Below the pieces are notes generated by a model that ran no database searches, was not told where the DNA came from, and saw only the letters and a list, made by a program, of their open reading frames with translations. A stretch of DNA of 46,356 nt from Phycisphaerales bacterium (GTDB lineage Bacteria; Planctomycetota; Phycisphaerae; Sedimentisphaerales; Anaerobacaceae): contig PLLM01000072.1 of the NCBI GenBank assembly GCA_003141275.1, positions 12,340 through 58,695 on the forward strand, written 5' to 3'. Position 1 is the first letter of the stretch, and each line of letters opens with the position of its first letter. Below are positions 1 through 7,500 of the stretch, in pieces. The translations under genes and the position numbers were made by a program.

Positions 1-322
1 TATACTTCGGCCCGCCATGCACCACGCGATGCCCCACCGCGGTCAATGCATCACGCCCGTTGCGTTCCTCGATCCAATCCATCAGGGCGCCCACCGCCAC
101 CGTATGATCCGGCGCCTTCACCAACCGCGAAAAGTTGTCCGCCTGGTTCAATCCTTTCACCCGCAAGGTGGCCTCCGGCAGTCCAATCCGCTCAATCTCG
201 CCCTCCAGAATCCGTCGTAGCGGGTCGCCGACCTCGAACAGTGCGAACTTGATGCTCGATGAGCCGCCATTGATTGTCAGCACGGTAGCGTGAGTCGGTT
301 TTGTGGCTGACTGGTTTGTCAT
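1..322 (-). CDS. ackA: Acetate kinase, N-terminal part (cut by window edge)
   Basis: The minus strand from 322 reads MTNQSATKPTHATVLTING followed by GSSSIKFALFEV, the N-terminal phosphate-binding signature of acetate kinase (N-x-GSSS-x-KF). Further in, GHRVVHGG matches the conserved AckA segment just before the window edge. About 107 residues are visible; the catalytic C-terminal part lies outside. The family interconverts acetyl phosphate plus ADP with acetate plus ATP in the cytoplasm and yields ATP in fermentation. The ATG overlaps the stop of the upstream HAD gene as ATGA, so the two are almost certainly co-transcribed and translationally coupled. A butyrate or propionate kinase is possible because the specificity region is missing. 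Confidence 0.9.
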   Translation of the reverse strand, partial: MTNQSATKPTHATVLTINGGSSSIKFALFEVGDPLRRILEGEIERIGLPEATLRVKGLNQADNFSRLVKAPDHTVAVGALMDWIEERNGRDALTAVGHRVVHGGPKY

Positions 323-945
323 TCTGCAGCCTCCAATCCAAAAGAAGCCAGTTTCGCACGCGTGGACTTGTAATCCGTGTGACAAATACCTCGAATTCCC
401 AGGCCTTTCGCGACCTGGACGAACATCAGGAGGTTCTCAATATAGACAACCTGATTGGCCGGAACCTGCGCGATATCGAGCGCAACACGAAAGATATCCG
501 CGTCGGGCTTTCGCAAGTGGACGAAGCAGGATGAAATGAAAAAATCCACGAACTCATCAAGCTTGAACTTTCTAATTCGGTGCGAATTCAGTTCCCGTGC
601 TTCGTTGCTGACCACGACAATCTTCAATCCATACCGTGTCTTAAGCCGGTGGACCAGCTCGATCATTTTAGGATATGGTTTCGACTGGGCGAACATGAAT
701 TTCCGAAACTGTGCCCGTGTGAACGACCGCTTCTGGTAAAACACTACGCGACTCAAGTATTCTTCCAAAGTGAGCTTGTCCAACTCGTAAGTGTCGAAGG
801 CCTGGTTATGCCGGTTTTCCATCTCTTCCGGATTCAGGTCGAACGCCTTGGCCGCCAGTTTGCGGGACGCATGACCCCATCCGTCGGTGAGCAAAACGCC
901 GCCGATATCCAGGAACAATGCCGTAATTGAACTGCTCTTTTTCAT
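319..945 (-). CDS. HAD-superfamily hydrolase (HAD-IA like)
   Basis: A 208-residue protein. Start 945 is chosen over the upstream in-frame ATG at 1008 because GAAGGAGG lies just before it. Motif I is FLDIGGVL: it keeps the nucleophile Asp but has Gly where many phosphatases have the second Asp, as in HAD-IA members annotated DxGGV. Motif II is VVVSNEA, and a Lys of motif III is likely in HLRKPDADIF. Motif IV is atypical: VYIENLLMFV stands where IDD-x-x-x-N is usual, so acidic metal ligands are altered. A helical cap (about residues 20-90) follows motif I. The gene ends in an ATGA overlap with ackA. The substrate is unknown; the pairing suggests a sugar phosphate or related metabolite, which is inference. 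Confidence 0.8.
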   Translation of the reverse strand: MKKSSSITALFLDIGGVLLTDGWGHASRKLAAKAFDLNPEEMENRHNQAFDTYELDKLTLEEYLSRVVFYQKRSFTRAQFRKFMFAQSKPYPKMIELVHRLKTRYGLKIVVVSNEARELNSHRIRKFKLDEFVDFFISSCFVHLRKPDADIFRVALDIAQVPANQVVYIENLLMFVQVAKGLGIRGICHTDYKSTRAKLASFGLEAAE

Positions 946-1076
946 TTGGCCTCCTTCAGCACAATCGTGCCGCCTGAAGTGGCGTTCAATATGTGGTGTT
1001 TGTAGCATTGATTCTCCTTTGATAAAACCGCCTCTCTTTGCACCACTCTCTTAATACCGAAGCATCCTTTTTCGTT

Positions 1077-1703
1077 TTAAGAATGAGTTTCAAGCGTTGC
1101 CAGCGATTCAGCGATCTCACTGCTTAATGACGCGCAAGTAATACTTAATGCTTTGACTAAACCGGAATAATTCTGCGGGACGATCGACTGCCGGAATTCC
1201 GATCTTTTTATAATCATAGTTTTCGCATTTTGCACATCAATAACCAACCATTGCGCAACAACAAGCAGATCCTTATCAAGGTTGCTATCCAATTGAACAA
1301 TTTCTACAACCACCTGGTATTTAACAGGAACAGATGAATTCCAGGGATACAAAGTAAATTTTGCCTCCGGAAACATAACCGTGAGATTCTCTCCAATCAG
1401 ACGCGTCATCCCAAGGTCAAGAGATTCCCCCCAGCGGTCGAATTGAGCGAATTTAAGCATCTTTTCCTCGTCCTGGGTCACAATTTGCGGCCTGTCCTGA
1501 TATTCCGGAATTTTAACCGGCCCGACACCGATAACCACATCGGAAGTAATATTTATCTTTTTACTTACTTGATTTCCATCTACGGCCTGAAGCATATAAA
1601 ACCGCGGCGTTGGACTATTTGACGCAGATAGGCAGCCGCTTAAAACCAAGGCAAGACACACCACACTCGTAACCGTACAATAACGAATAATTATTTGTTT
1701 CAT
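1077..1703 (-). CDS. PqiC-like ABC transport auxiliary lipoprotein
   Basis: A 208-residue lipoprotein. A hydrophobic signal segment (about residues 10-23) ends in the lipobox LVLSGC, giving a lipidated Cys near residue 24. The body resembles the PqiC/YmbA (ABC-type transport auxiliary lipoprotein) family: an early FYMLQ strand, then VVIGVGPVKIPEYQDRPQIV, and later RWGESLD. It is the last gene of the MlaE-MlaF-MlaD operon, starting 1 nt after the mlaD stop, with its SD (AAAGGAGA) inside the last mlaD codons. PqiC-type lipoproteins sit on the outer membrane and pair with MCE proteins to move lipids across the periplasm. Here it may take the place MlaC has in other Mla operons (inference). Confidence 0.8.
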   Translation of the reverse strand: MKQIIIRYCTVTSVVCLALVLSGCLSASNSPTPRFYMLQAVDGNQVSKKINITSDVVIGVGPVKIPEYQDRPQIVTQDEEKMLKFAQFDRWGESLDLGMTRLIGENLTVMFPEAKFTLYPWNSSVPVKYQVVVEIVQLDSNLDKDLLVVAQWLVIDVQNAKTMIIKRSEFRQSIVPQNYSGLVKALSITCASLSSEIAESLATLETHS

Positions 1704-1704
1704 C

Positions 1705-2421
1705 TTATTCTCCTTTGATAACTGGTTTTCCTTTTAAAATAGCTTCCGGATGCTGCTCAAGATATTCGGCAAGTAAACGTAATGATCGCATTGTCTGTTT
1801 TGCCTCCTGGAGCGTATCCTGAAACTCGTAAATGCTTCTCTGTAAATCGCTTGAATTTACCAGTCTATTAATTCCTTTGACAGTGACCTCTAAATTCTTC
1901 GCAATTTCTTTAATAGGTATTCCATTCATAAGCTCAAAAATATCCGGAGAGGTCGGAATCGTGGGAAGCTCCGGATACTGCTTCTGGATACCGCGAAGCT
2001 CCGCCGGTCTATCGGGATAAAAATCAAATGAAATCATAAGCTGGCCGGTTAGAAAACTCTGCACTTCAAGCTTCCCCCGCAGACCAAGCGCAATCATCTT
2101 CTTATCTCCGCCCAATTCCTCAAAGCTGGGGGCATCTTTAATGCGACCATGTTCAATCTCGACAATCACAGGAAGCATAATAGTCCCTGCCTTTGAGTCA
2201 TAGATCAGGCTGATGTCTTTGACAGTACCGATACTGACTCCCCGAAATGTAACCGGGGCTCCTATAGAAAGGCCTTTAACGGAACCCTCAAAGTACAAAA
2301 CAAACTTATTTGTCCGTTTAAAGAGCGTCCCCGAACCAAAAACCACTATCCCTGTTATCAGCAACACCAATGCCACTACTACAAATAAACCAATCACTGT
2401 TTTGTTCGCTTTTCTACTCAT
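1705..2421 (-). CDS. mlaD: MlaD/MCE-domain protein of ABC lipid transporter
   Basis: 238 residues. One N-terminal membrane anchor (about residues 8-30) is followed by an MCE domain (about 38-120), recognised by FEGSVKGLSIGAPVTFRGVS and the IGTVKDI strand typical of MlaD/Ttg2C. The C-terminal part (about 150-230) is helical, with an LQRSIYEFQDTLQEAKQTM stretch likely to coil. MCE proteins form hexameric rings bound to the inner-membrane permease and pass lipid through the periplasm. AAGGAGC precedes the ATG. The gene lies 3 nt after mlaF and 1 nt before the PqiC-like lipoprotein. A single MCE domain fits MlaD better than the multi-MCE PqiB or YebT proteins. Confidence 0.92.
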   Translation of the reverse strand: MSRKANKTVIGLFVVVALVLLITGIVVFGSGTLFKRTNKFVLYFEGSVKGLSIGAPVTFRGVSIGTVKDISLIYDSKAGTIMLPVIVEIEHGRIKDAPSFEELGGDKKMIALGLRGKLEVQSFLTGQLMISFDFYPDRPAELRGIQKQYPELPTIPTSPDIFELMNGIPIKEIAKNLEVTVKGINRLVNSSDLQRSIYEFQDTLQEAKQTMRSLRLLAEYLEQHPEAILKGKPVIKGE

Positions 2422-2424
2422 CGT

Positions 2425-3192
2425 TTAAGCTCCTTGCACTCTCGCTCTCGTTAAAAACTGGATAACCCTGGGATCCTTGGAATCAGCCAGCAAGACCTTG
2501 GGGTCACCTGCAGCAATCATAGCTTTGCTTTCCATATCAAGAAACACGGAATTATTCCCAACGGCAAAAATGCTGGCGAGTTCATGCGTAACAACAACTA
2601 CCGTAGCGCCTAAACTGTCTCTTAGCTCAAGAATCAAATCATCAAGCTTTCTCGCGTTTATTGGGTCAAGCCCGGACGACGGCTCATCAAAAAAAATGAT
2701 GTCCGGATCAAGCGCAATTGCCCTCGCAAGGCTGGCTCTTTTACGCATCCCCCCGCTTATTCCCGAAGGGAAAAGATCCTCACATCCTTCCAACCCCACC
2801 AGCGAAAGTTTTAACGCCACAACTTCCTGTATCTGTTGGCAGGATAACTTTGTATACAATTGTAAAGGAAGCGAGATATTCTCCCCTACTGTCAAAGAGC
2901 TCCATAGCGCTCCGCCTTGATAAAGAACGCCGAAACGCCGCATAATATTTTGTTGCCCTGTTTCATCTTCGTCCCAAAAGCTCTTTCCATAGTATAAAAC
3001 CTTACCCTTAGTCGGCGTCTTAAGACCAATCAAACTCTTAAGCAAAGTGCTCTTGCCGCATCCGTTTACCCCCATAACAATAAAGATATCGCCTTTATTC
3101 ACGCTAAAGCTAAGATTGCGCATCACGACGTAATCGTTATACCCTAAATCAAGATCTCGCACTTCAATAACCGGCTGCACTGTTGAATCCAT
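2425..3192 (-). CDS. mlaF: MlaF-type ABC transporter ATP-binding protein
   Basis: 255 residues with all ABC ATPase motifs: Walker A GVNGCGKST (about residues 42-50), Q-loop in GVLYQGGALW, signature SGISGGM (about 145), Walker B IIFFDEPSSGLDP and switch His in VVTHELAS. The sequence around the signature (GGMRKRASLARAIALDP) is characteristic of the MlaF/Ttg2A subfamily that energises MCE lipid transport. It acts on the cytoplasmic face of the MlaE permease. It lies 3 nt after the permease gene and 3 nt before mlaD. Direction of lipid transport (import or export) cannot be told from sequence. Confidence 0.95.
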   Translation of the reverse strand: MDSTVQPVIEVRDLDLGYNDYVVMRNLSFSVNKGDIFIVMGVNGCGKSTLLKSLIGLKTPTKGKVLYYGKSFWDEDETGQQNIMRRFGVLYQGGALWSSLTVGENISLPLQLYTKLSCQQIQEVVALKLSLVGLEGCEDLFPSGISGGMRKRASLARAIALDPDIIFFDEPSSGLDPINARKLDDLILELRDSLGATVVVVTHELASIFAVGNNSVFLDMESKAMIAAGDPKVLLADSKDPRVIQFLTRARVQGA

Positions 3193-3195
3193 AAG

Positions 3196-4323
3196 TTACA
3201 CGCCCAAAAACTGACAAATATATGTTATAATTGCAGTTGCAATTACAATGCCGGTTATTCCAGTAACCACTGCCGAGGTAGTTGCGATTCCCACGCCGGC
3301 TGCGTTTCTTTCACACTCAATACCACGCAGACACCCGGCAACTGCAACAATCACACCAAAAACAAGACTGTGAATAAGTCCCACCCACACATAACTAAGT
3401 TTTACAGCTTGCTGGGTATGATTCAAATATTCTACCGGATTAAGATTAAGCATCCCCGCGCTGATAATAAAACCGCCTAATACGCCCATAAGATCCGCGT
3501 ATATGGTCAGGACCGGCATCATAATCACTAATGCCAGAATGCGCGGTATGACCAAAAACTCAACAGGAGAAACGCCTAACGTTTTAAGCGCATCGATTTC
3601 CTCGTTTGCCTGCATCATCCCCAGCTCTGCCGCAAAAGACGCCCCGATGCGGCCAGACACAATAATACCTGTCATCACTGCTGACAATACGCGCACCATG
3701 GCAATTCCGACTATATCGGAGATGAAAATTTGAGCCCCAAACATTTTAAGCTGTATCGACCCAACAAAGGCGAGGATCATGCCTACTAATAAACTTATCA
3801 AAGAAACAAGCAGCAAAGTATCGACCCCGCATTTCTGCACGATTAACATAAAATCATCCCAGCGAAAATATGATTTACCTGTAATCAGGCGGCCGAAAGA
3901 AACAGCGATATCCCCCAAGAACTCAAGCCCCGAACGCGAGCTTTCGATAATTTGCAAAAATTTCTCCCCGGTTTTTTCAAGAAATGCCTCACGTACCTTT
4001 TGAGACGAAATATTTTTTTCATGTACTTTTAAAGCAAGCGAGAGCAGTTTCTGCGCTTCCTGCGGCAGCCCTTCGCGAGCAACATTAATATTCTTATGCC
4101 CACACTCCCTGATCAACTTAAGCAAAAAAGAAATAAGCCCGCTGTCCCACTTTAACTCTTGTGAAACACTAATATTAATTTGTACGATATCCGGATGACT
4201 ATTGAGTTGCGAAGTGACCTCGTTTGTCGAAAGAAGACCGGCAGAAATCTGCCAATCGCCGCTTAGCTTAATAAGAAGTGTTTTTGGTACTGAATAATCA
4301 AAGATAAGTTTTTCCGGTAGCAT
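3196..4323 (-). CDS. mlaE: STAS-MlaE fusion permease of MCE lipid transporter
   Basis: 375 residues. Residues 1 to about 110 resemble a STAS domain; the rest is a MlaE/Ttg2B permease with about five membrane segments. Diagnostic stretches are SGRIGASFAAELGMM with the following EIDALKTLGVSPVEFLVIPR, the coupling region of MlaE permeases, and GCLRGIECERNAAGVG near the C-terminus. In other Mla systems the STAS protein (MlaB) is separate; here it is fused to the permease, as in some deltaproteobacteria, plant TGD1 relatives and other diderms. The gene follows the RNB exonuclease by 24 nt and heads the mla genes. GGGGCC-type purine-rich sequence precedes the ATG. Confidence 0.93.
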   Translation of the reverse strand: MLPEKLIFDYSVPKTLLIKLSGDWQISAGLLSTNEVTSQLNSHPDIVQINISVSQELKWDSGLISFLLKLIRECGHKNINVAREGLPQEAQKLLSLALKVHEKNISSQKVREAFLEKTGEKFLQIIESSRSGLEFLGDIAVSFGRLITGKSYFRWDDFMLIVQKCGVDTLLLVSLISLLVGMILAFVGSIQLKMFGAQIFISDIVGIAMVRVLSAVMTGIIVSGRIGASFAAELGMMQANEEIDALKTLGVSPVEFLVIPRILALVIMMPVLTIYADLMGVLGGFIISAGMLNLNPVEYLNHTQQAVKLSYVWVGLIHSLVFGVIVAVAGCLRGIECERNAAGVGIATTSAVVTGITGIVIATAIITYICQFLGV

Positions 4324-4347
4324 ACTCGCTTAGGCCCCTTAGCTGCC

Positions 4348-5823
4348 CTATATCCCTTTCTTAAAATCGATATATCCGCGCTCCACATCCGTACTGACTA
4401 ATTGCACGCGGAGCTCGTGGCCGACGTCCATGCCTTCAAAACCGCTCTCTAATCTTCCTTCAACGGGCGGATGCAGAAGACGAACCCACGTGCCTTTGTC
4501 AGATACGCCGGTGACGATGGCATCGAACTGCTCACCTATCCTCGATTCCAGCAGCATTGCCGCCGCGGATTTTGTGACCTGCCGTTCAACTTTTGTCGCT
4601 GCGTCTTCCTCTTCAGTGCAATGCTTTGCGAGCGATTCCAATTCGTCGTTCTCGTAGGGCAGGGAATGTCCCGCAATTGCCGCTTTCAGCAGCCGTTGTG
4701 TAATCAAATCGGGGAATCGGCGGTTCGGAGCGGTGGAGTGGGTATAGTCCTGAACCGCAAGACCGAAGTGCCCGGCGACATTTCCTCCCGGAGGTTCGAC
4801 GACGTATTCACCCGCACCCAGAAGCTTGATGACGCTGAGAGACAGATCGGGAAAGCGCAGAGGGTCAGCCGCTTTAGCCGATACGAGAAATTGCTCCAGG
4901 GCTTTTGGATCAGGCTCTTTTGGCAGCGTTGTGCCCCGCTCTGCGGCAAGCTGGATAATCCGATCCCAGCGTTTGGGTACACGGACCACGCGCCGCAGCG
5001 ACGGAAACTTTTTGGACGCGAGGTATCGCGCGGTAACGCCGTTGGCAGCTATCATGAAGTCCTCGATAATTTCTTTGGCCCTGTTCTTTTTTTCGGCTTC
5101 CAGGTTCTTTAACTCATCTCCTTCAAAAACCGGATGTGTTTCTATTGTTTCGAGGTCAAGCGCACCGTGCAGGTGCCGCAGCGATTTCAATTTCTGGGCT
5201 ACGCTGTCCTGAAGTCGAATGTTTTCGTCAAGACCTTTGACCGTGCCGATACTTTGCGGCATCGGGCCATTACCATCGAGCCAGGCGGCAACGCTGTTGT
5301 AGGCAAGTTTTGAACGATTACGGACTGTCGCTCCGTAGATGTCCGAACTCTGAAGTGACCCGTCCCCGGCGATAACCATTTCAATGACGATTGCCAGGCG
5401 GTCTGATTCAAAGTTGAGAGAGGTAAGGTCCGTGGAAAGTTTCTCGGGCAGCATCGGAAACGTCTCGGCAACAGTATAGACCGAGGTGGTGTTTTGTTTC
5501 GCATGGTCGTCAATCGCCGATTGCTTTTTTACGACAGCGCCAACGTCGGCAACGGCGACAAGGACCTTTGCTGCCCCACCGGGCAGGGCTTCGGCAACGG
5601 TAAGCTGGTCTAGGTCGCGAGAATCATCGTTGTCAATGGAGCACCAGATAAGGTTCCTCATATCTCTCGTCGATTCCTCAGTTTGCGTCGCCGGCCCGCG
5701 GATTCCGTCAAGCTCGGCGAGCGCCCCAGGAGAAAAATCCGGAAAAAGTCCCCTTTCCGTCATTACTCGACGTGCAATTTGTTTTAAGAGAGAACGATGT
5801 TGTCTATCGTCTGTATTTGTCAT
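4348..5823 (-). CDS. RNase II/R-family (RNB domain) exoribonuclease
   Basis: 491 residues from the ATG at 5823, which has GGAG 6 nt upstream; in-frame ATGs at 5835 and 5925 lack an SD. The RNB catalytic core starts with IDNDDSRDLDQL, the acidic metal-binding cluster of RNase II/R (D-x-x-x-x-D-L-D), and has SVYTVAETFPMLPEKLS and the C-terminal HSTAPNRRFPDLITQR segment of the family. A C-terminal S1/OB-like domain (about residues 415-488) includes IVTGVSDKGTWVRLL. The N-terminal cold-shock domains of classical RNase R are missing, so it is a compact family member. It would degrade RNA 3' to 5'. It heads the mla operon; the IS256 element lies 123 bp upstream and may alter its promoter. Confidence 0.88.
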   Translation of the reverse strand: MTNTDDRQHRSLLKQIARRVMTERGLFPDFSPGALAELDGIRGPATQTEESTRDMRNLIWCSIDNDDSRDLDQLTVAEALPGGAAKVLVAVADVGAVVKKQSAIDDHAKQNTTSVYTVAETFPMLPEKLSTDLTSLNFESDRLAIVIEMVIAGDGSLQSSDIYGATVRNRSKLAYNSVAAWLDGNGPMPQSIGTVKGLDENIRLQDSVAQKLKSLRHLHGALDLETIETHPVFEGDELKNLEAEKKNRAKEIIEDFMIAANGVTARYLASKKFPSLRRVVRVPKRWDRIIQLAAERGTTLPKEPDPKALEQFLVSAKAADPLRFPDLSLSVIKLLGAGEYVVEPPGGNVAGHFGLAVQDYTHSTAPNRRFPDLITQRLLKAAIAGHSLPYENDELESLAKHCTEEEDAATKVERQVTKSAAAMLLESRIGEQFDAIVTGVSDKGTWVRLLHPPVEGRLESGFEGMDVGHELRVQLVSTDVERGYIDFKKGI

Positions 5824-5936
5824 ATATGTCTCCATTTCTGGAACGGGAGTATAGAGCGAACGCAATCCGGGTGTCAAGTAGGCGGTGGCTGGATTTGAAA
5901 CGGGGCGCGGCGTACCGGCATTCAATCGCGAACTGG

Positions 5937-5945
5937 TTCACCAAA
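5937..5945. repeat. Target-site duplication, left copy (9 bp)
   Basis: TTCACCAAA directly flanks the left end of the IS256-family element and is repeated exactly at 7251-7259. The 8-9 bp length agrees with IS256-family transposition. Removing the element and one copy restores the presumed original site. Confidence 0.9.
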
Positions 5946-5970
5946 CTTAGTGTAAGTAATTGTGTGTAAG
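5946..5970 (+). repeat. IS256 left terminal inverted repeat
   Basis: 25 bp, imperfectly inverted relative to 7226-7250. The strongest shared block is TGTGTAAG, with AAGTA further out. The outer two bases do not match (CT versus GA), so the exact end is set by the 9-bp target duplication. Confidence 0.8.
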
Positions 5971-5986
5971 TTAGGGTGAAGGGGTG

Positions 5987-6047
5987 GTTGTCATCCGGCT
6001 GGAGCGAAGGCGAGCGTAGCGAGCCGAAGCGAAAGACGGATGACAAC
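5987..6047 (+). other. Long hairpin in IS leader
   Basis: GTTGTCATCCG (5987-5997) pairs perfectly with CGGATGACAAC (6037-6047), enclosing a 39-nt G/A-rich loop rich in GAGCG/AGCGA repeats. It lies between the IS end and the transposase gene. Such structures can block read-through transcription from flanking genes, but no T-run follows, so a classical terminator is not shown. Confidence 0.6.
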
Positions 6048-6059
6048 AGGCAAAAAATT

Positions 6060-6109
6060 GGGTACGTAACCTTGTTTTTCCGCCAAGAAAGGCAAGGAGA
6101 TACGTACCC
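6060..6109 (+). promoter_or_regulatory. Hairpin sequestering the transposase ribosome-binding site
   Basis: GGGTACGTA (6060-6068) pairs with TACGTACCC (6101-6109), which ends exactly at the base before the transposase ATG. Inside it, CCTTG (6070-6074) pairs with CAAGG (6093-6097), which contains most of the SD AAGGAG (6094-6099). A transcript reading in from outside would therefore hide its own SD. Several insertion sequences keep transposase low in this way; its use here is inferred from pairing only. Confidence 0.6.
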
Positions 6110-7243
6110 ATGAACAAACAAGTAAGCTCTTTAACAAATGAACAGCCGGTTCCGCAAGAAGTTTTTTGGACGTGGATAAATGAATCCGTACGCCGGACGG
6201 TAGTAGATTTGGCCCAGAAAGCTATGGAGCTGATACGAGACAGCCGATTAGAGGCCGGCTGGAATCAGCGTAATGCCGGTCGTCGCGGATATCGCAACGG
6301 CTATTATCGTCGCTGGCTGACTACGCCTCACGGAGCGGTAAAGCTGAAGGTGCCTCGCTGTCGAGTTGGCGGGCTGGATACCGCCGTGGTCTTCGAGCGT
6401 TATCAAAGACGAATCAGGGACGTGGAGCGTATCCTGCGACATGCTTACCTGCTGGGTTGCGCTACAAGGGGGCTTGCTCAATTGGCGGAGCAAATCTTCG
6501 GCGACTCCGTCAGCCATCAGACCATCAGCCGATTGATGCGATGGATAGATGATGCCCTAAATGCCTGGCGAAAACAGCCTATAGAGCCAATATACACTGT
6601 TGTTTACATCGACGGGATGCACATCAACAGGGTTGGCTCTGATAGAACGGTGATGATAGCAACGGGGTTGCGAGAAGATGGCGTTCTGGATGTGCTGGGT
6701 TTTTGTGTCGGCCCCGGCGAACAGTGCGGCGAATTCCTGGCGGATTTGAGACGACGCGGACTTGAAGATGTAAAATTGTTTGTCAGCGATGACTCAAAGG
6801 CGATTCGATATGCGATGGAATGGGTTTATCCGGAAGTCACATGGCAGAGTTGCACGTTTCATCGGCTGTCCCGGCTGAGAGTTGCCATCGGGACAGCATA
6901 TTATCGTGACGATATGGTGGCCGAAGCGGCTTGTATATTCCGAGGGCCGAGTCGTGAAGCGGCGCTGGATATCGCCGCTGATTGGCGTAAACGCTGGGAA
7001 AAGATCGCACCCTGGCCGACATATCAGTTTTTAGAAGGATTAACAGACAGTTTGAACTTTTATAATTTACCAATACAGTGGTGGAAACGGGTACGAACCA
7101 ATAACCCTATGGAACGCCTGATTAAAACGCTGCGTCAGCGTTTACGACCTATGGGCTGCTTCTATGACGATTCAGCCGTCGAAAGGGCTGTCTTTGGCCA
7201 ACTCCTTCGCTGGCATAAAATTAATCTTACACATAATACTTGA
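6110..7243 (+). CDS. IS256-family transposase
   Basis: 377 residues, the usual size for the family. The N-terminal part has GYRNGYYRRWL and LKVPRCR, a region shared by IS256/MULE transposases. The DDE triad is likely Asp in YIDGMHI (about residue 167), Asp in LFVSDDSK (about 226) and Glu in NNPMERLIKTLRQR (about 333), with the C/H motif WQSCTFHR after the second Asp. The terminal RLRPMGCF follows the catalytic Glu as in other members. It catalyses copy-paste or cut-paste movement of the 5946-7250 element. AAGGAG (6094-6099) is the SD, about 10 nt before the ATG and inside a hairpin. The gene is intact. Confidence 0.96.
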   Translation: MNKQVSSLTNEQPVPQEVFWTWINESVRRTVVDLAQKAMELIRDSRLEAGWNQRNAGRRGYRNGYYRRWLTTPHGAVKLKVPRCRVGGLDTAVVFERYQRRIRDVERILRHAYLLGCATRGLAQLAEQIFGDSVSHQTISRLMRWIDDALNAWRKQPIEPIYTVVYIDGMHINRVGSDRTVMIATGLREDGVLDVLGFCVGPGEQCGEFLADLRRRGLEDVKLFVSDDSKAIRYAMEWVYPEVTWQSCTFHRLSRLRVAIGTAYYRDDMVAEAACIFRGPSREAALDIAADWRKRWEKIAPWPTYQFLEGLTDSLNFYNLPIQWWKRVRTNNPMERLIKTLRQRLRPMGCFYDDSAVERAVFGQLLRWHKINLTHNT

Positions 7244-7250
7244 CGCTATC
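7226..7250 (-). repeat. IS256 right terminal inverted repeat
   Basis: 25 bp, inverted partner of 5946-5970. It overlaps the last codons and stop of the transposase and is followed at once by the second TTCACCAAA copy. Confidence 0.8.
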
Positions 7251-7259
7251 TTCACCAAA
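7251..7259. repeat. Target-site duplication, right copy (9 bp)
   Basis: Exact copy of TTCACCAAA at 5937-5945, directly after the right inverted repeat of the insertion sequence. Confidence 0.9.
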
Positions 7260-7266
7260 TGAGAAC

Positions 7267-7295
7267 TTGCAACGACCAGCTCACGTTGGTATACT
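7267..7295 (+). promoter_or_regulatory. Sigma-70-like promoter for a leaderless gene stub
   Basis: TTGCAA (7267-7272), a 17-bp spacer and TATACT (7290-7295) form a near-consensus promoter. The next in-frame ATG is at 7303, 7 nt after the -10 box, so a transcript would start at or next to the start codon (leaderless). It could now drive the SPFH gene at 7494. The IS inserted just upstream of the -35 box without touching it. Confidence 0.55.
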
Positions 7296-7302
7296 CGGCA
7301 TC

Positions 7303-7500
7303 ATGCCACTTTCATTGAACGAGATTCGCCGTCGCGCAATTGTCTTTAGCAAAAACTGGAGAGACGTTACCCGCGAAGCCGCCTCCGATCTGAGTGACCC
7401 CGCCAGTTCCATGAAGAGTTCCGTTTTCCCTTTCCCCACCCATGTGTGCCCGAAGTTCCAACTTCCTACGCATTGTCAGAAAGGAGATTGGCCATGTTGA
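7303..7500 (+). pseudogene. N-terminal stub of a class I DNA methyltransferase / type IIG-like gene
   Basis: The first 26 or so residues, MPLSLNEIRRRAIVFSKNW plus RDVTREA, match the standard start of large class I SAM-dependent DNA methyltransferases of the MmeI/type IIG kind (M-P-L-S-x-N-E-I-R-x-R-A-x-x-F-S-K-x-W). After that the frame runs into unrelated sequence and stops at 7500, overlapping the start of the SPFH gene. No methylase motifs (FxGxG, NPPY) follow. This looks like the remnant of a restriction-modification gene cut by a deletion or rearrangement. The matching region is short, so the assignment is moderate; it could instead be a small new ORF. Confidence 0.45.

Larger units (their letters stand above)
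5946..7250 (+). mobile_element. IS256-family insertion sequence, complete (1305 bp)
   Basis: The element is bounded by imperfect 25-bp terminal inverted repeats at 5946-5970 and 7226-7250. The left end contains GTAAGTAATTGTGTGTAAG; the inverted right end contains GTCAAGTATTATGTGTAAG, with two compensating one-base gaps. A perfect 9-bp direct repeat, TTCACCAAA, flanks it. It encodes one full-length IS256-type transposase whose stop codon falls inside the right repeat. Two hairpins (5987-6047 and 6060-6109) lie between the left end and the transposase start. Intact ends, intact transposase and perfect duplication indicate a recent insertion. Confidence 0.93.

Noticed and set aside
4471-5112. 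Plus-strand frame of 213 codons opposite the RNB exonuclease
   Set aside because: Antisense shadow of a clearly coding gene; no SD and no family features.
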